Of a stretch of 64,000 nucleotides of DNA, positions 33,018 to 40,761 are shown piece after piece (the stretch's first letter is position 1; each line of letters opens with the position of its first letter). The DNA is from JAEUSE01 sp964648985 (lineage in GTDB: Bacteria; Patescibacteriota; Doudnabacteria; UBA920). The stretch lies in assembly GCA_964648985.1 (NCBI GenBank), contig CAZYMS010000003.1, positions 1 to 64,000 of the forward strand. The letters run 5' to 3'. The notes beneath the pieces were generated by a model. That model was not told the DNA's origin, made no database searches, and was given only the letters and a program-made list of their open reading frames with translations. The position numbers were made by a program, and so were the translations under genes.

Positions 33018-33473
33018 TTAATCTTCTCTTACTCCTTCACCAGTTATGGGGACTCTACGCCTATGCGCATGTTTCCGTACTACCTGTAAGTGAGAAAGAT
33101 TGCGCTCGAGAGAAGCAGAAACAACCGCATATTCCTCTGCTGACAGTGTTTGCTGGGCGAGTCGCTCTTGTGCGCGAGTCACTGCATGTACGACTGCCTG
33201 CTCGTCTATTTCATCTATATGCTCCGCAGTATCTGCAAGTACAACTACGGAATTATTTGCCTGAATTTGCAGAAAACCGCCCACGACACTCACTACCTGT
33301 TGCCCACCTGTAGTATGAGCAATAAGCTCCCCCACAGATAATTCGGTTAGCAGCGGAGCGTGTTGCGGTAAAATAGTAATTTGGCCGGTAGTGGTTGGGC
33401 AGGTCACACTCTCCACCTCTGCATCTATAAGAGTGCGTTCGGGGGTTACTAGTCGGAATTTAAATGTAGCCAT
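33018..33473 (-). CDS. atpC: F1 ATP synthase epsilon subunit
   Basis: The 151-residue protein opens FKFRLVTPERTLIDAEVESV and has the beta-sandwich motif TGQITILPQHAPLLTEL. A VVSVVGGFLQIQANNSVVVL segment and a C-terminal helical pair (about 90-130) follow. It belongs to the central stalk and couples rotation to catalysis, with the helical part inhibitory. A basic tail (KHAHRRRVPI) extends past the usual end. It is the last gene of the operon. Confidence 0.95.
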   Translation of the reverse strand: MATFKFRLVTPERTLIDAEVESVTCPTTTGQITILPQHAPLLTELSVGELIAHTTGGQQVVSVVGGFLQIQANNSVVVLADTAEHIDEIDEQAVVHAVTRAQERLAQQTLSAEEYAVVSASLERNLSHLQVVRKHAHRRRVPITGEGVRED

Positions 33474-33476
33474 AAA

Positions 33477-33571
33477 GTATCGAAGCTAATATACGAATAG
33501 GTACTAATGATACAAATAATGGCCAATGTATTAATTCGTATAATCAGTACATTGGTATATTCGTATCGATA
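33477..33571. repeat. Heptad-word inverted element, atpC-atpD gap
   Basis: The ends GTATCGA and TCGATAC are complementary. Inside, ATACGAATA-type words on the left mirror TATTCGTAT-type words on the right. Confidence 0.75.
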
Positions 33572-34972
33572 CTATTTCACTTGGGAAATGTCGCCTTTCA
33601 TATAAAACGCTTGCTCGGGAAATTCATCCATTTCACCTGAAAGAATTTTCTTGAAACCAGAAATAGTATCTGCCAAAGAAACATATTGTCCTGGAGCGCC
33701 AGTAAATACTTCTGCAACAAAGAATGGCTGCGAAAGGAAGCGCTGAATTTTTCGAGCACGGGCAACTACGACTTTATCTTCTTCAGGCAATTCTTCCATC
33801 CCAAGAATAGCAATAATATCTTGCAAATCGCGGTAGCGTTGCAGTATTTTTTGTACACCACGCGCCACATCGTAGTGCTCTTGACCCACAATGTTTGCAT
33901 CCAAAATGGTAGAAGTAGAATCAAGCGGGTCTACAGCAGGATATATAGCAAGTTCTGAAAGAGCACGAGAAAGGGTCACTGTAGAGTCCAAGTGAGCAAA
34001 GGTAGTAGCAGGCGCTGGATCGGTTAAGTCGTCTGCGGGCACGTACACGGCCTGCACGGAAGTTATAGAGCCTTGCGTGGTACTAGTAATACGCTCTTGC
34101 AGTTCACCCATTTCTGTTGCCAGAGTTGGCTGGTATCCTACAGCACTGGGAATACGCCCAAGCAGCGCAGATACTTCACTACCCGCCTGGGTAAAGCGGA
34201 AAATATTATCTACAAAGAGCAATACATCTTGCTTTTGCTCATCACGGAAGTACTCGGCCATGGAAAGCGCGGTCAGCGCTACCCGAGCACGAGCCCCAGG
34301 AGGCTCGTTCATTTGACCGAACACCATAGCGAGTTTATCCAGTACTTTTGCATCTTTCATTTCGTGGTATAGGTCGTTTCCTTCACGGGTACGCTCCCCC
34401 ACCCCGGCAAACATAGAGACGCCACCATGCGCTTTCGCAATATTATTTATAAGCTCCTGAATAACCACGGTCTTGCCCACCCCGGCGCCACCAAACAAAC
34501 CTACTTTACCACCTTTTAAGATTGGGCAAATAAGGTCAATAACCTTAATACCTGTTTCCAATACTTCGCTTTTAGTAGATTGGTCCACGAGTTTTGGCGA
34601 AGGGCGGTGTATTTCGTACTTCTCAGATGCCACCGGTGCTTCCATGCCGTCTATGGGATCCCCAAGTACATTGAACATGCGGCCGAGAGTAACACTACCA
34701 ACTGGCACAGAAATACCTTTGCCTGTGTTGACTACGGACATGCCGCGCTTTAAACCGTCTGTGCTGGACATGGCGATAGCGCGTACTGTACCACCTTTGA
34801 GCTGCTGCTGCACTTCCAGCGTAAGAGTCTTCCCCTGTCCCGTATCTATGGTGAGCGCGTTAAATACCTCTGGGACAGCGGCCTCAAAACGCACATCCAC
34901 AACCGGACCAATAATTTGGGTAATAACACCGGTACTCGTATCTGTATTCTGCTTTGTTACTTTCGTTGCCAT
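33572..34972 (-). CDS. atpD: F1 ATP synthase beta subunit
   Basis: The 466-residue catalytic subunit has Walker A GGAGVGKTVVIQELI (about 155-169), GERTREGNDLY with the catalytic Glu, Walker B DVLLFVDNIFRF, and PADDLTDPAPATTFAHLD. All residues needed for ATP synthesis are present. It is complete and normal in length. Confidence 0.98.
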   Translation of the reverse strand: MATKVTKQNTDTSTGVITQIIGPVVDVRFEAAVPEVFNALTIDTGQGKTLTLEVQQQLKGGTVRAIAMSSTDGLKRGMSVVNTGKGISVPVGSVTLGRMFNVLGDPIDGMEAPVASEKYEIHRPSPKLVDQSTKSEVLETGIKVIDLICPILKGGKVGLFGGAGVGKTVVIQELINNIAKAHGGVSMFAGVGERTREGNDLYHEMKDAKVLDKLAMVFGQMNEPPGARARVALTALSMAEYFRDEQKQDVLLFVDNIFRFTQAGSEVSALLGRIPSAVGYQPTLATEMGELQERITSTTQGSITSVQAVYVPADDLTDPAPATTFAHLDSTVTLSRALSELAIYPAVDPLDSTSTILDANIVGQEHYDVARGVQKILQRYRDLQDIIAILGMEELPEEDKVVVARARKIQRFLSQPFFVAEVFTGAPGQYVSLADTISGFKKILSGEMDEFPEQAFYMKGDISQVK

Positions 34973-34980
34973 AAATGTAT

Positions 34981-35034
34981 ATTGAATTACGAATAATGAA
35001 TGATGAATTACGTAATTCTTGATTCTTAATTCGT
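34981..35034. repeat. Heptad-word inverted element, atpD-atpG gap
   Basis: Left: GAATTAC, GAATAAT, GAATGAT and GAATTAC in tandem (7-base period). Right: GTAATTCTTGATTCTTAATT, the inverse. It fills the whole intergenic gap. Confidence 0.8.
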
Positions 35035-36197
35035 TCCTTCTAATGCTATTTTACCTGCTGTTATTTCACTCAGCTCAGTGGTAATCTTATTTTGACGTAA
35101 CTGGTTAAAGGTAAGAGTTAAGTCTGCTATAAGGTCTCCGGCGCTTTCTGTTGCATTCTTCATCATTATCATGCGAGCACTGTGTTCTGAGGCATCACTT
35201 TCAAGCAAAGTCTGGTAGATTTGGCTTTCAAGAACTTTCGGCAACAAATGACTCAGTACTTTTTCNNNNNNNNNNNNNNNNNNNNNNNNNNNNNNNNNNN
35301 NNNNNNNNNNNNNNNNNNNNNNNNNNNNNNNNNNNNNNNNNNNNNNNNNNNNNNNNNNNNNNNNNTCTGGTAGATTTGGCTTTCAAGAACTTTCGGCAAC
35401 AAATGACTCAGTACTTTTTCTGGAGATGGTTCAATGAGGTAGTCGCTAATCCCTTTCACCTCACCCAACCCCTCCTGAGTTCGGAGAGGGGCTGGACCGC
35501 TCCGGTTCTCCCCCTCTTTTAAAGGGGAGCTAGAGGGCGTGATATCCGAGAAACTCAAAGGCAGCAGCTGCACGATGCGTGCTTGCTGAGACAGAGTAGA
35601 TATAAAGTGGTTATAGACTATATAAACGGTGCTGTATTCCCCTGTTGTAAAAGAATCTGTTACGAGCCGCGCTACTGGCACTATTTGGTCTATAGATGGA
35701 ATACTTTCTGACTTGGCGAAATCTGCAAGCACTCTCCGGCGCAGTCTTACAGCCATGTCCATAGCCTTGCGACCCATAATTATGTATTCAAGATTATCTG
35801 CACCATAGTTTCCCTCTAATTTCTTTATTTGGGCAAAAAGGTTCGAGTTAAACCCACCAACCAACCCTTTGTTGGTAGAGATAACGACTACAAGAGCTTT
35901 TGCTGCACTTAAAAACCCCTCTGTCATTGCGAGGAAGCTTTGTGACGAAGCAATCTCATCCTGGGCCAATCCCGTATCTAGATTGCCACGTCGGTCGCCC
36001 GGCCTCCCTCCTTGCAATGACAAAGACGGCAAAGACCGCACCAAATCAAGCGCAAGCTCGCTATAAGTCCGGCTCGCAACTGTTGCAGCCTGGCTCTTGC
36101 GCATCTTAGCAGCGCTAATCATCTGCATTGCCCGCGTCACTTTACGCGTACTCTTGATGCTTTTTATTCTTCTGGTGAGTTCTTGTGTGCTGGCCAT
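35026..36197 (-). CDS. atpG: F1 ATP synthase gamma subunit, split by an assembly gap and carrying two repeat insertions
   Basis: The N-terminus (ASTQELTRRIKSIKSTRKVT) and C-terminus (NATESAGDLIADLTLTFNQL) are typical of gamma. Positions 35266-35365 are N, and the 55 bases on either side of the gap are identical. Collapsing this overlap gives one continuous frame of about 338 residues, versus roughly 285-290 in most bacteria. The excess is explained by two in-frame insertions encoded by dispersed repeats: 35923-36021, encoding GRPGDRRGNLDTGLAQDEIA and following residues, and about 35457-35540, encoding SSSPLKEGENRSGPAPLRTQ and following residues. Both lie in the region around the globular domain. 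The gene is expected to be functional. Confidence 0.93.
35211..35420. other. Scaffold gap with duplicated 55-base flanks
   Basis: 100 N (35266-35365) separate two identical 55-base sequences (35211-35265 and 35366-35420). This is the signature of two contigs that overlap by one k-mer and were scaffolded instead of merged. No real sequence need be missing. Confidence 0.92.
35457..35540. repeat. GC-rich double-hairpin repeat inside atpG
   Basis: CCCCTCC/GGAGAGGGG and CTCCCC/GGGGAG hairpins sit side by side. The second half resembles 51358-51406 (TTCTCCCCCT, then AGGGG and AGAGGG). It is in frame within atpG. Confidence 0.8.
35923..36021. repeat. GTCATTGC-type palindromic repeat inside atpG
   Basis: The 99-base element begins GTCATTGCGAGG and ends GCAATGAC, with GACGAAGCAATCTC inside. 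It matches a dispersed repeat seen in many bacterial genomes. Its length (33 codons) keeps the atpG frame open. Confidence 0.88.
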
Positions 36198-36204
36198 AAA
36201 CAGT

Positions 36205-36270
36205 TCGTAAAGTTTATAAAGTAGAAAGTTTATAAAGTCAGAAATTACTTTATGAACTTTATAAACTTTT
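36205..36270. repeat. Word-type inverted element, atpG-atpA gap
   Basis: AGTTTATAA occurs twice with AGTAGAA between the copies on the left. ACTTTAT and CTTTATAAACTTT form the right arm. Confidence 0.8.
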
Positions 36271-36272
36271 AA

Positions 36273-37772
36273 CTACATAGTTTGTTTAAAATTCTCTATC
36301 ACCTCTTTGAGTTTTGCTTCGGTATCTTCGTCGAGTTGCTTTGTTTCGCGAATTGCTTTTATGACTTCGCGACCTTGGGCAGCCATGTATTCGTTAAACC
36401 TTTGCTGCCACTCGCCTATTTTTTCTACGGCAACGTCATCTGCATAGCCATTATTAGCGGCGTAGAGCACTGCAACCTGATACTCCATAGGTACTGGCGC
36501 ATACTGCGGCTGTTTGAGTATTTCAGTCATGCGGCGGCCAAGGTCAAGGGACTTACGTGTTGCTTCGTCCAGGTCGCTACCGAACTGTGAAAAACTTTCC
36601 AGCTCGCGGAACTGGGCAAGCGCAAACTTCAGTTTACCTGCTACCTTTTTCATAGCTTTGGTTTGCGCAGCACTTCCTACGCGCGAAACAGAAATACCTA
36701 CGTTTAACGCAGGGCGAATACCTTTATAGAACAATTCGCTTTCCAGGAAAATTTGTCCATCGGTAATGGAAATAACGTTGGTTGGAATATAGGCAGACAC
36801 ATCCCCTGCTTGAGTTTCAATGATTGGCAGCGCTGTAATACTACCGCCACCGTAATCTTCGTTTAGGTTTGCAGAACGCTCTAACAAACGAGAGTGGAGA
36901 TAGAATACATCACCTGGGTAGGCCTCACGTCCTGGTGGACGGCGCAAGAGCAAAGAAATTTCGCGGTATGCAACAGCTTGCTTGGACAAATCATCATATA
37001 CAATGAGCACATCTTTACCCTGGTCCATAAAGAACTCACCCATAGCGCAGCCAGCGTATGGAGCTAGATATTGCAATGCAGCAGATTCAGATGCAGCCGC
37101 AGAAACAACTATGGTGTACTTCATAGCACCGCGCTCTTCAAGCTCGGCAACTATTTTTGCAACCTTACTTTCTTTTTGACCTATGGCAACATAAATACAG
37201 ATCATATCCTGATCGTGCTGGTTGAGTATAGTGTCTATGGCAACTGCTGTTTTACCGGTCTGGCGGTCACCAATTATAAGCTCGCGCTGACCACGACCTA
37301 TTGGGATAAGTGCGTCTATTGCCTTAATACCTGTTTGCACTGGCTTTCGTACACCTTCACGAGTAATAACACCTGGAGCAATTTTTTCTACTGGGTAAAA
37401 TTTTTCAGCAGCAATGGGACCTTTGCCATCTTTTGGTTCTCCCAAAGCCGAGAGCACACGGCCAATGTTTGCCTCACCCACAGGAACAGAAAGAATCTTG
37501 CCCGTTGCTTTAACAATATCTCCCTGCTTTACCTTTTGGTAGTCGTTTAAGATAATGGCACCCACAGTGCGTTCTTCCAAGTTCAGCGCCACACCAGTTA
37601 TGCCTTGGCCAAAGTCGAGCATTTCCATACTTGCCACATTCCTCAGGCCCGATATTCGCGCAACACCATCACCAACTTCAAGTACCGTACCTACCTGGTC
37701 AACCTTTGGGTCAACAGTAAAGCTGGTAAGTCTACTCTTTAACTGATCAATAATTTTTTCTGATGTAGTCAT
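36273..37772 (-). CDS. atpA: F1 ATP synthase alpha subunit
   Basis: This non-catalytic nucleotide-binding subunit has 499 residues from ATG 37772 (MTTSEKIIDQLKSRL). A longer frame to 37814 would translate the upstream repeat. It has Walker A GDRQTGKTAVAID, DVLIVYDDLSKQAVAYRE and the PGREAYPGDVFYLHSRLLER signature. Length and motifs are normal. Confidence 0.97.
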   Translation of the reverse strand: MTTSEKIIDQLKSRLTSFTVDPKVDQVGTVLEVGDGVARISGLRNVASMEMLDFGQGITGVALNLEERTVGAIILNDYQKVKQGDIVKATGKILSVPVGEANIGRVLSALGEPKDGKGPIAAEKFYPVEKIAPGVITREGVRKPVQTGIKAIDALIPIGRGQRELIIGDRQTGKTAVAIDTILNQHDQDMICIYVAIGQKESKVAKIVAELEERGAMKYTIVVSAAASESAALQYLAPYAGCAMGEFFMDQGKDVLIVYDDLSKQAVAYREISLLLRRPPGREAYPGDVFYLHSRLLERSANLNEDYGGGSITALPIIETQAGDVSAYIPTNVISITDGQIFLESELFYKGIRPALNVGISVSRVGSAAQTKAMKKVAGKLKFALAQFRELESFSQFGSDLDEATRKSLDLGRRMTEILKQPQYAPVPMEYQVAVLYAANNGYADDVAVEKIGEWQQRFNEYMAAQGREVIKAIRETKQLDEDTEAKLKEVIENFKQTM

Positions 37773-37787
37773 ATAATTATTTCGCCA

Positions 37788-37881
37788 CTGATGCACAGAT
37801 TTCGCAGATAGCACGGATTCTAATGTTCATATTACAGTGTGTTATAGCACATCTGTGGTATCCGTGTAATCAGTGTAGCTG
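37788..37881. repeat. Word-type inverted element, atpA-atpH gap
   Basis: The left arm has CACTGATGCACAGATTTC words and the right arm CATCTGTGG, CCGTGTAATCAGTG, its inverse. Elements with similar CACAGAT words occur in unrelated bacteria. Confidence 0.75.
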
Positions 37882-37887
37882 TGGTTT

Positions 37888-38280
37888 TTATTCACTTAAA
37901 TCTTTCTTCAATCGTTCCAAGCTTCCTTTTACACTGGCATCTATAAGCGTGTCATCTACTCTCAGCACCATACCACCAATGAGTTCGTTATCTACTCGAC
38001 TCCGAATTTCCATCTGCGGACCCGCAACTGTATTGAGCTCATCCAGAATTCCTTTGTTTGCTGTTGCTTCTCGCGCAAAGACGGCCTCTACTTCTGTAAT
38101 TTCTTCCGCTATAAGCGACAGCTTTTGAAATTCTTCTACAATTGCTTCGTATTTATCGAGCTCGTTATTCTCTTTCAGAATTCCTACCAGATTTTCAATT
38201 ACCTTATCTACATCTTCTGGTCTTGACTCTTGCAAAGCCAATTGCAAGCCTTGTGCGTATTCTTGTATTGTTGTTGCCAT
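37888..38280 (-). CDS. atpH: F1 ATP synthase delta subunit
   Basis: This 130-residue protein is shorter than the usual 175-180. It starts MATTIQEYAQGLQLALQES and has a helical N-terminal part. ATANKGILDELNTVAGPQM and NELIGGMVLRVDDTLIDASV, followed by a helix, is the typical C-terminal delta domain (G-G-x-x-x-x-x-x-x-x-x-D-x-S). The shortening affects the N-terminal alpha-binding domain. It links F1 to the peripheral stalk. Confidence 0.9.
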   Translation of the reverse strand: MATTIQEYAQGLQLALQESRPEDVDKVIENLVGILKENNELDKYEAIVEEFQKLSLIAEEITEVEAVFAREATANKGILDELNTVAGPQMEIRSRVDNELIGGMVLRVDDTLIDASVKGSLERLKKDLSE

Positions 38281-38286
38281 AAAAAA

Positions 38287-38385
38287 TAATATTTGAGATT
38301 AGGATATTATTTGAGATTGGTTGAGACTAATTGGTTTATACCCGCAGAATATCTATACTTCTTGACTCGTCTCAACAAATCACCA
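38287..38385. repeat. Word-type inverted element, atpH-atpF gap
   Basis: ATTTGAGATTAGG, ATTTGAGATTGG and TTGAGAC words on the left match GACTCGTCTCAACAAAT on the right in inverse. Confidence 0.7.
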
Positions 38386-38387
38386 CG

Positions 38388-38951
38388 CTATTGTACTGAC
38401 CTCAGCGCTTCTTCTGCCAACTGCACATCTTTTTTATCTGTAAGTTTTTCCTTCAGCACCTTTTCAGTCGCCTGCACCACGAGTTCTGCTAGCTGCCCTT
38501 TCGCTTCTTTGACTATGCGCACTTGTTCCTGCTCCAATTTTTCTTTTCCATCCGCCACAAGCGCAGCTTGTTCGGACTTTGCTTTAGCCAATAATTCTGA
38601 GCGCACCACCTCTGCTTCAGTTTTTGCCTGAGTCACTATGTCTGCTGCCTCAGTTCGCGCCTTACCCATTTCAACTGCCTTCCACTTTTCGAATGAGTTT
38701 CTTTCTTTAGCAATATCTTCCGCAGTTTTTAAAGAGTCTTCTATTTTTTTCGTTCTCTTCTGTAACGCGCGAGTTACCGGAGTGAATACCCACTTCCACA
38801 ACACGAACAACACAATACTAAAATTCACGAGCTGCGCAATAAACAGTTTCCAACTTACGCCAAACATACCGGCAAGACCAGAAGAGGGCTCAGCAGCGTG
38901 TGCAGCTTCTTCTGCAGCTTGAGCAACAGCAATAAAAAAATGAGAATCCAT
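38388..38951 (-). CDS. atpF: Fo ATP synthase b subunit
   Basis: The 187-residue protein has one N-terminal membrane helix (LFIAQLVNFSIVLFVLWKWV, about 31-50) and then a long charged helix (about 60-185) rich in Ala, Glu and Lys that forms the peripheral stalk. An Ala/Glu-rich extension of about 28 residues precedes the helix and is longer than usual. Confidence 0.95.
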   Translation of the reverse strand: MDSHFFIAVAQAAEEAAHAAEPSSGLAGMFGVSWKLFIAQLVNFSIVLFVLWKWVFTPVTRALQKRTKKIEDSLKTAEDIAKERNSFEKWKAVEMGKARTEAADIVTQAKTEAEVVRSELLAKAKSEQAALVADGKEKLEQEQVRIVKEAKGQLAELVVQATEKVLKEKLTDKKDVQLAEEALRSVQ

Positions 38952-38957
38952 TTCAGC

Positions 38958-39052
38958 AATGTCTAATTACTAATTCCTAATTTCTAGTGTAACGCTTTGT
39001 GCACTTACTAGAAATTAGATATTAGGCATTAGGACTTGTTTATTCTGTATTA
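38958..39052. repeat. Heptad-word inverted element, atpF-atpE gap
   Basis: TAATTACTAATTCCTAATTT on the left mirrors AAATTAGATATTAGG on the right, with a CTAG/ACTAG-bounded centre. A second small hairpin TTCTGTA/TACAGAA follows. It shares the word ATATTAGGCATTAGG with the dnaB leader. Confidence 0.8.
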
Positions 39053-39271
39053 CAGAATAAACGCCACAACTAGCGCGTAAATAGCAATGGCTTCAGCAAA
39101 CGCCATACCAAGAAGCATAGGAACAAACAGCTTATCTGCGGCTTCTGGATTGCGAGCAATTCCCTGCATTGCCTCTGAACCAATTTTACCGATTGCTATG
39201 GCAGGCAAAGCGCCTCCTACTGCAATGGTTACGGCCTTAGCCACGAATTTTATAGATTCTGGATCGAGCAT
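39050..39271 (-). CDS. atpE: Fo ATP synthase c subunit
   Basis: This 73-residue hairpin protein forms the rotor ring. Helix 1 is rich in Gly/Ala/Ile, the loop is ARNPEA, and helix 2 contains GMAFAEAIAIYALVV with the ion-binding Glu. The Gln in helix 1 and the Ser/Thr after the Glu that define Na+-binding c subunits are absent (Ile and Ala instead), so proton coupling is predicted. Confidence 0.96.
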   Translation of the reverse strand: MLDPESIKFVAKAVTIAVGGALPAIAIGKIGSEAMQGIARNPEAADKLFVPMLLGMAFAEAIAIYALVVAFIL

Positions 39272-39288
39272 ATGTGTGAGTTAATGAA

Positions 39289-39356
39289 TTAAGAATAAAG
39301 AATTAGGAATTAGGTGTAGAGTACATAATTCGTAATTCTTACTTCATAATTCTAAA
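39289..39356. repeat. Heptad-word inverted element, atpE-atpB gap
   Basis: GAATTAA, GAATAAA, GAATTAG and GAATTAG run in tandem with an exact 7-base period. The right arm has TAATTCGTAATTCTTAC and ATAATTC, the inverse. Confidence 0.85.
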
Positions 39357-40212
39357 CTGTAGGAGTTGGTTCTAATAAATTCTTTTCTTCCTTATGGCTC
39401 ACTGCATCGTGCTCATGTACCTCGGTGGTTGCGATAGTCAGGTATACCAGTGTAAGTAGAGAAAATACCGTAGCCTGTACAACGCCAACCAAAAGTTCCA
39501 ACGCCATAAATGGAAGAGGCACGACATAAGCCACAATAGATGCCAATACGGTAAGCAACACCTCTCCTGCAAATACATTGCCGAACAAACGCAGGGATAG
39601 TGACACTGTTTTTGCAACCTCAGCAAATACCTCTAAGATCCCTATCATAAACTCCACCAACGCAGTAAGTATTTTGGTGGGGCTCATACTTTTCACTGCA
39701 TAATAAATATCGCCAAGCTTAATAAACTTGTTCGCATACCTAAAAAAGCCAATGGCTGCAACACCTAAAATATGGGACGAAACAACAACCAGAACAGCCA
39801 TTGCTAAAGTCATATTTAGATCGGTAGTTGCCGGTCTGAATAGAGGTATAAGAGTCAGCACGCCATGATGTATTTGCCATACACCCAAAGAGCCTATTCC
39901 CGGCAAAAGACCAATCCAGTTCGAGACTAAAATGAAAAAGAATAACGTTCCCACAAAAGGCAAGAATCGATACGTTTTTTTTCTGTCCCTGGTGACATTG
40001 TCAAAGTAACCCATGAGTAGTTCCAGGACAGATTCAAGGAAATTCAAGATCCCTTTTGGCGCCTTGTCAGCATGTCTCTGTACCGCTTTCTTAATAACCC
40101 AAGCAAAAATAACAAAACCAACCACTGTCAGCAATGAATTAATATAGCTGTTCGTGATTGAAAAACTACCTATATGAAAAATTGGTTCTGCAGCTAACGG
40201 TGGAAGGGTCAT
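39352..40212 (-). CDS. atpB: Fo ATP synthase a subunit
   Basis: The 286-residue polytopic protein contains the stator proton half-channels. The essential Arg is in SLSLRLFGNVFAGEVLL. ILNFLESVLELLMGYFDNV and FLPFVGTLFFFILVSNWIGL are typical loops and helices of subunit a. It is complete. Confidence 0.96.
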   Translation of the reverse strand: MTLPPLAAEPIFHIGSFSITNSYINSLLTVVGFVIFAWVIKKAVQRHADKAPKGILNFLESVLELLMGYFDNVTRDRKKTYRFLPFVGTLFFFILVSNWIGLLPGIGSLGVWQIHHGVLTLIPLFRPATTDLNMTLAMAVLVVVSSHILGVAAIGFFRYANKFIKLGDIYYAVKSMSPTKILTALVEFMIGILEVFAEVAKTVSLSLRLFGNVFAGEVLLTVLASIVAYVVPLPFMALELLVGVVQATVFSLLTLVYLTIATTEVHEHDAVSHKEEKNLLEPTPTV

Positions 40213-40247
40213 AGAAATACAGAATGACGAATAGGGAATTACGAATT
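40207..40247. repeat. Heptad-word half-element, atpB-atpI gap
   Basis: GAATGACGAATAGGGAATTA and CGAATTAGG words occur with a 7-8 base period. No inverted arm is visible in the short gap. Confidence 0.6.
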
Positions 40248-40553
40248 AGGCTTTTGATCCGATCCGGACGCTTCAACATGGAACCGAGGCATAACGGGTT
40301 TAGCAAGTGACAATCGGATCTGATTTATCCTTCTAGCCAGAAAAATGGTGCTGGTTGTGAGTGCGAGTAAAATTCCGAGCAAGGTATATAGGTGGTCGTG
40401 GTGTGTGCGGCCGTCAATCCAACGCCCACCCAGACCAAAAATAGCAACAGGCAATGCGATGACAAAACCAAATTCCGTAGCAAATCCTATCATACGCTGC
40501 ATTGTAAATGCATTTGGTCTTGGAATTTGCTTATGTTCGCCTAATTTTTCCAC
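40239..40553 (-). CDS. atpI: AtpI-like assembly protein
   Basis: The 104-residue protein (GTG start at 40553, AAGG about 7 bases upstream) has two membrane helices, GFVIALPVAIFGLGGRWIDG and LYTLLGILLALTTSTIFLA. This is the arrangement of the ATPase gene 1/AtpI family, which helps assemble the c ring. It heads the operon before atpB. Confidence 0.85.
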   Translation of the reverse strand: MEKLGEHKQIPRPNAFTMQRMIGFATEFGFVIALPVAIFGLGGRWIDGRTHHDHLYTLLGILLALTTSTIFLARRINQIRLSLAKPVMPRFHVEASGSDQKPNS

Positions 40554-40596
40554 AAATTTGCCTTGTTTATGAGGAGTTTTACGTCCTTATCTTAAC

Positions 40597-40631
40597 AAAA
40601 ATTGGCTCTTTTGGCAATACTGCCAATTTTT
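40597..40631. promoter_or_regulatory. Inverted repeat upstream of the ATP synthase operon
   Basis: AAAAATTGGC and GCCAATTTTT (10-bp perfect arms, 15-base spacer) lie about 45 bases upstream of the atpI GTG, next to a TTAAGAT -10-like sequence on the minus strand. It could be an operator or a leader hairpin. Confidence 0.4.
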
Positions 40632-40645
40632 GGATATACACAAAA

Positions 40646-40669
40646 TAAAACACCCTTACGGGTGTTTTA
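40646..40669 (-). terminator. Terminator of the tRNA-Thr gene
   Basis: AAAACACCC/GGGTGTTTT with a TTAC loop directly follows tRNA-Thr on the minus strand. Confidence 0.85.
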
Positions 40670-40745
40670 TGGAGCCGGCTATCGGACTCGAACCGATCAC
40701 CTAGGGTTTACGATACCCTCGCTCTACCAGATGAGCTAAGCCGGC
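40670..40745 (-). tRNA. tRNA-Thr (CGT anticodon)
   Basis: The minus strand folds as a cloverleaf: acceptor GCCGGCT/AGCCGGC, D-arm GCTC/GAGC, anticodon stem AGGGT/ACCCT with loop ATCGTAA (anticodon CGT), and T-arm with TTCGAGT. The encoded 3' end is TCCA. Confidence 0.95.
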
Positions 40746-40761
40746 GTATATTTTGATACCT

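Noticed and set aside
35151..35522. Plus-strand ORF spanning the N gap
   Set aside because: It is antisense to atpG and bridges undefined bases.
39050..39271. Na+-coupled ATP synthase
   Set aside because: The c subunit lacks the Gln and Ser/Thr of Na+-binding rings; only the carboxylate is present.
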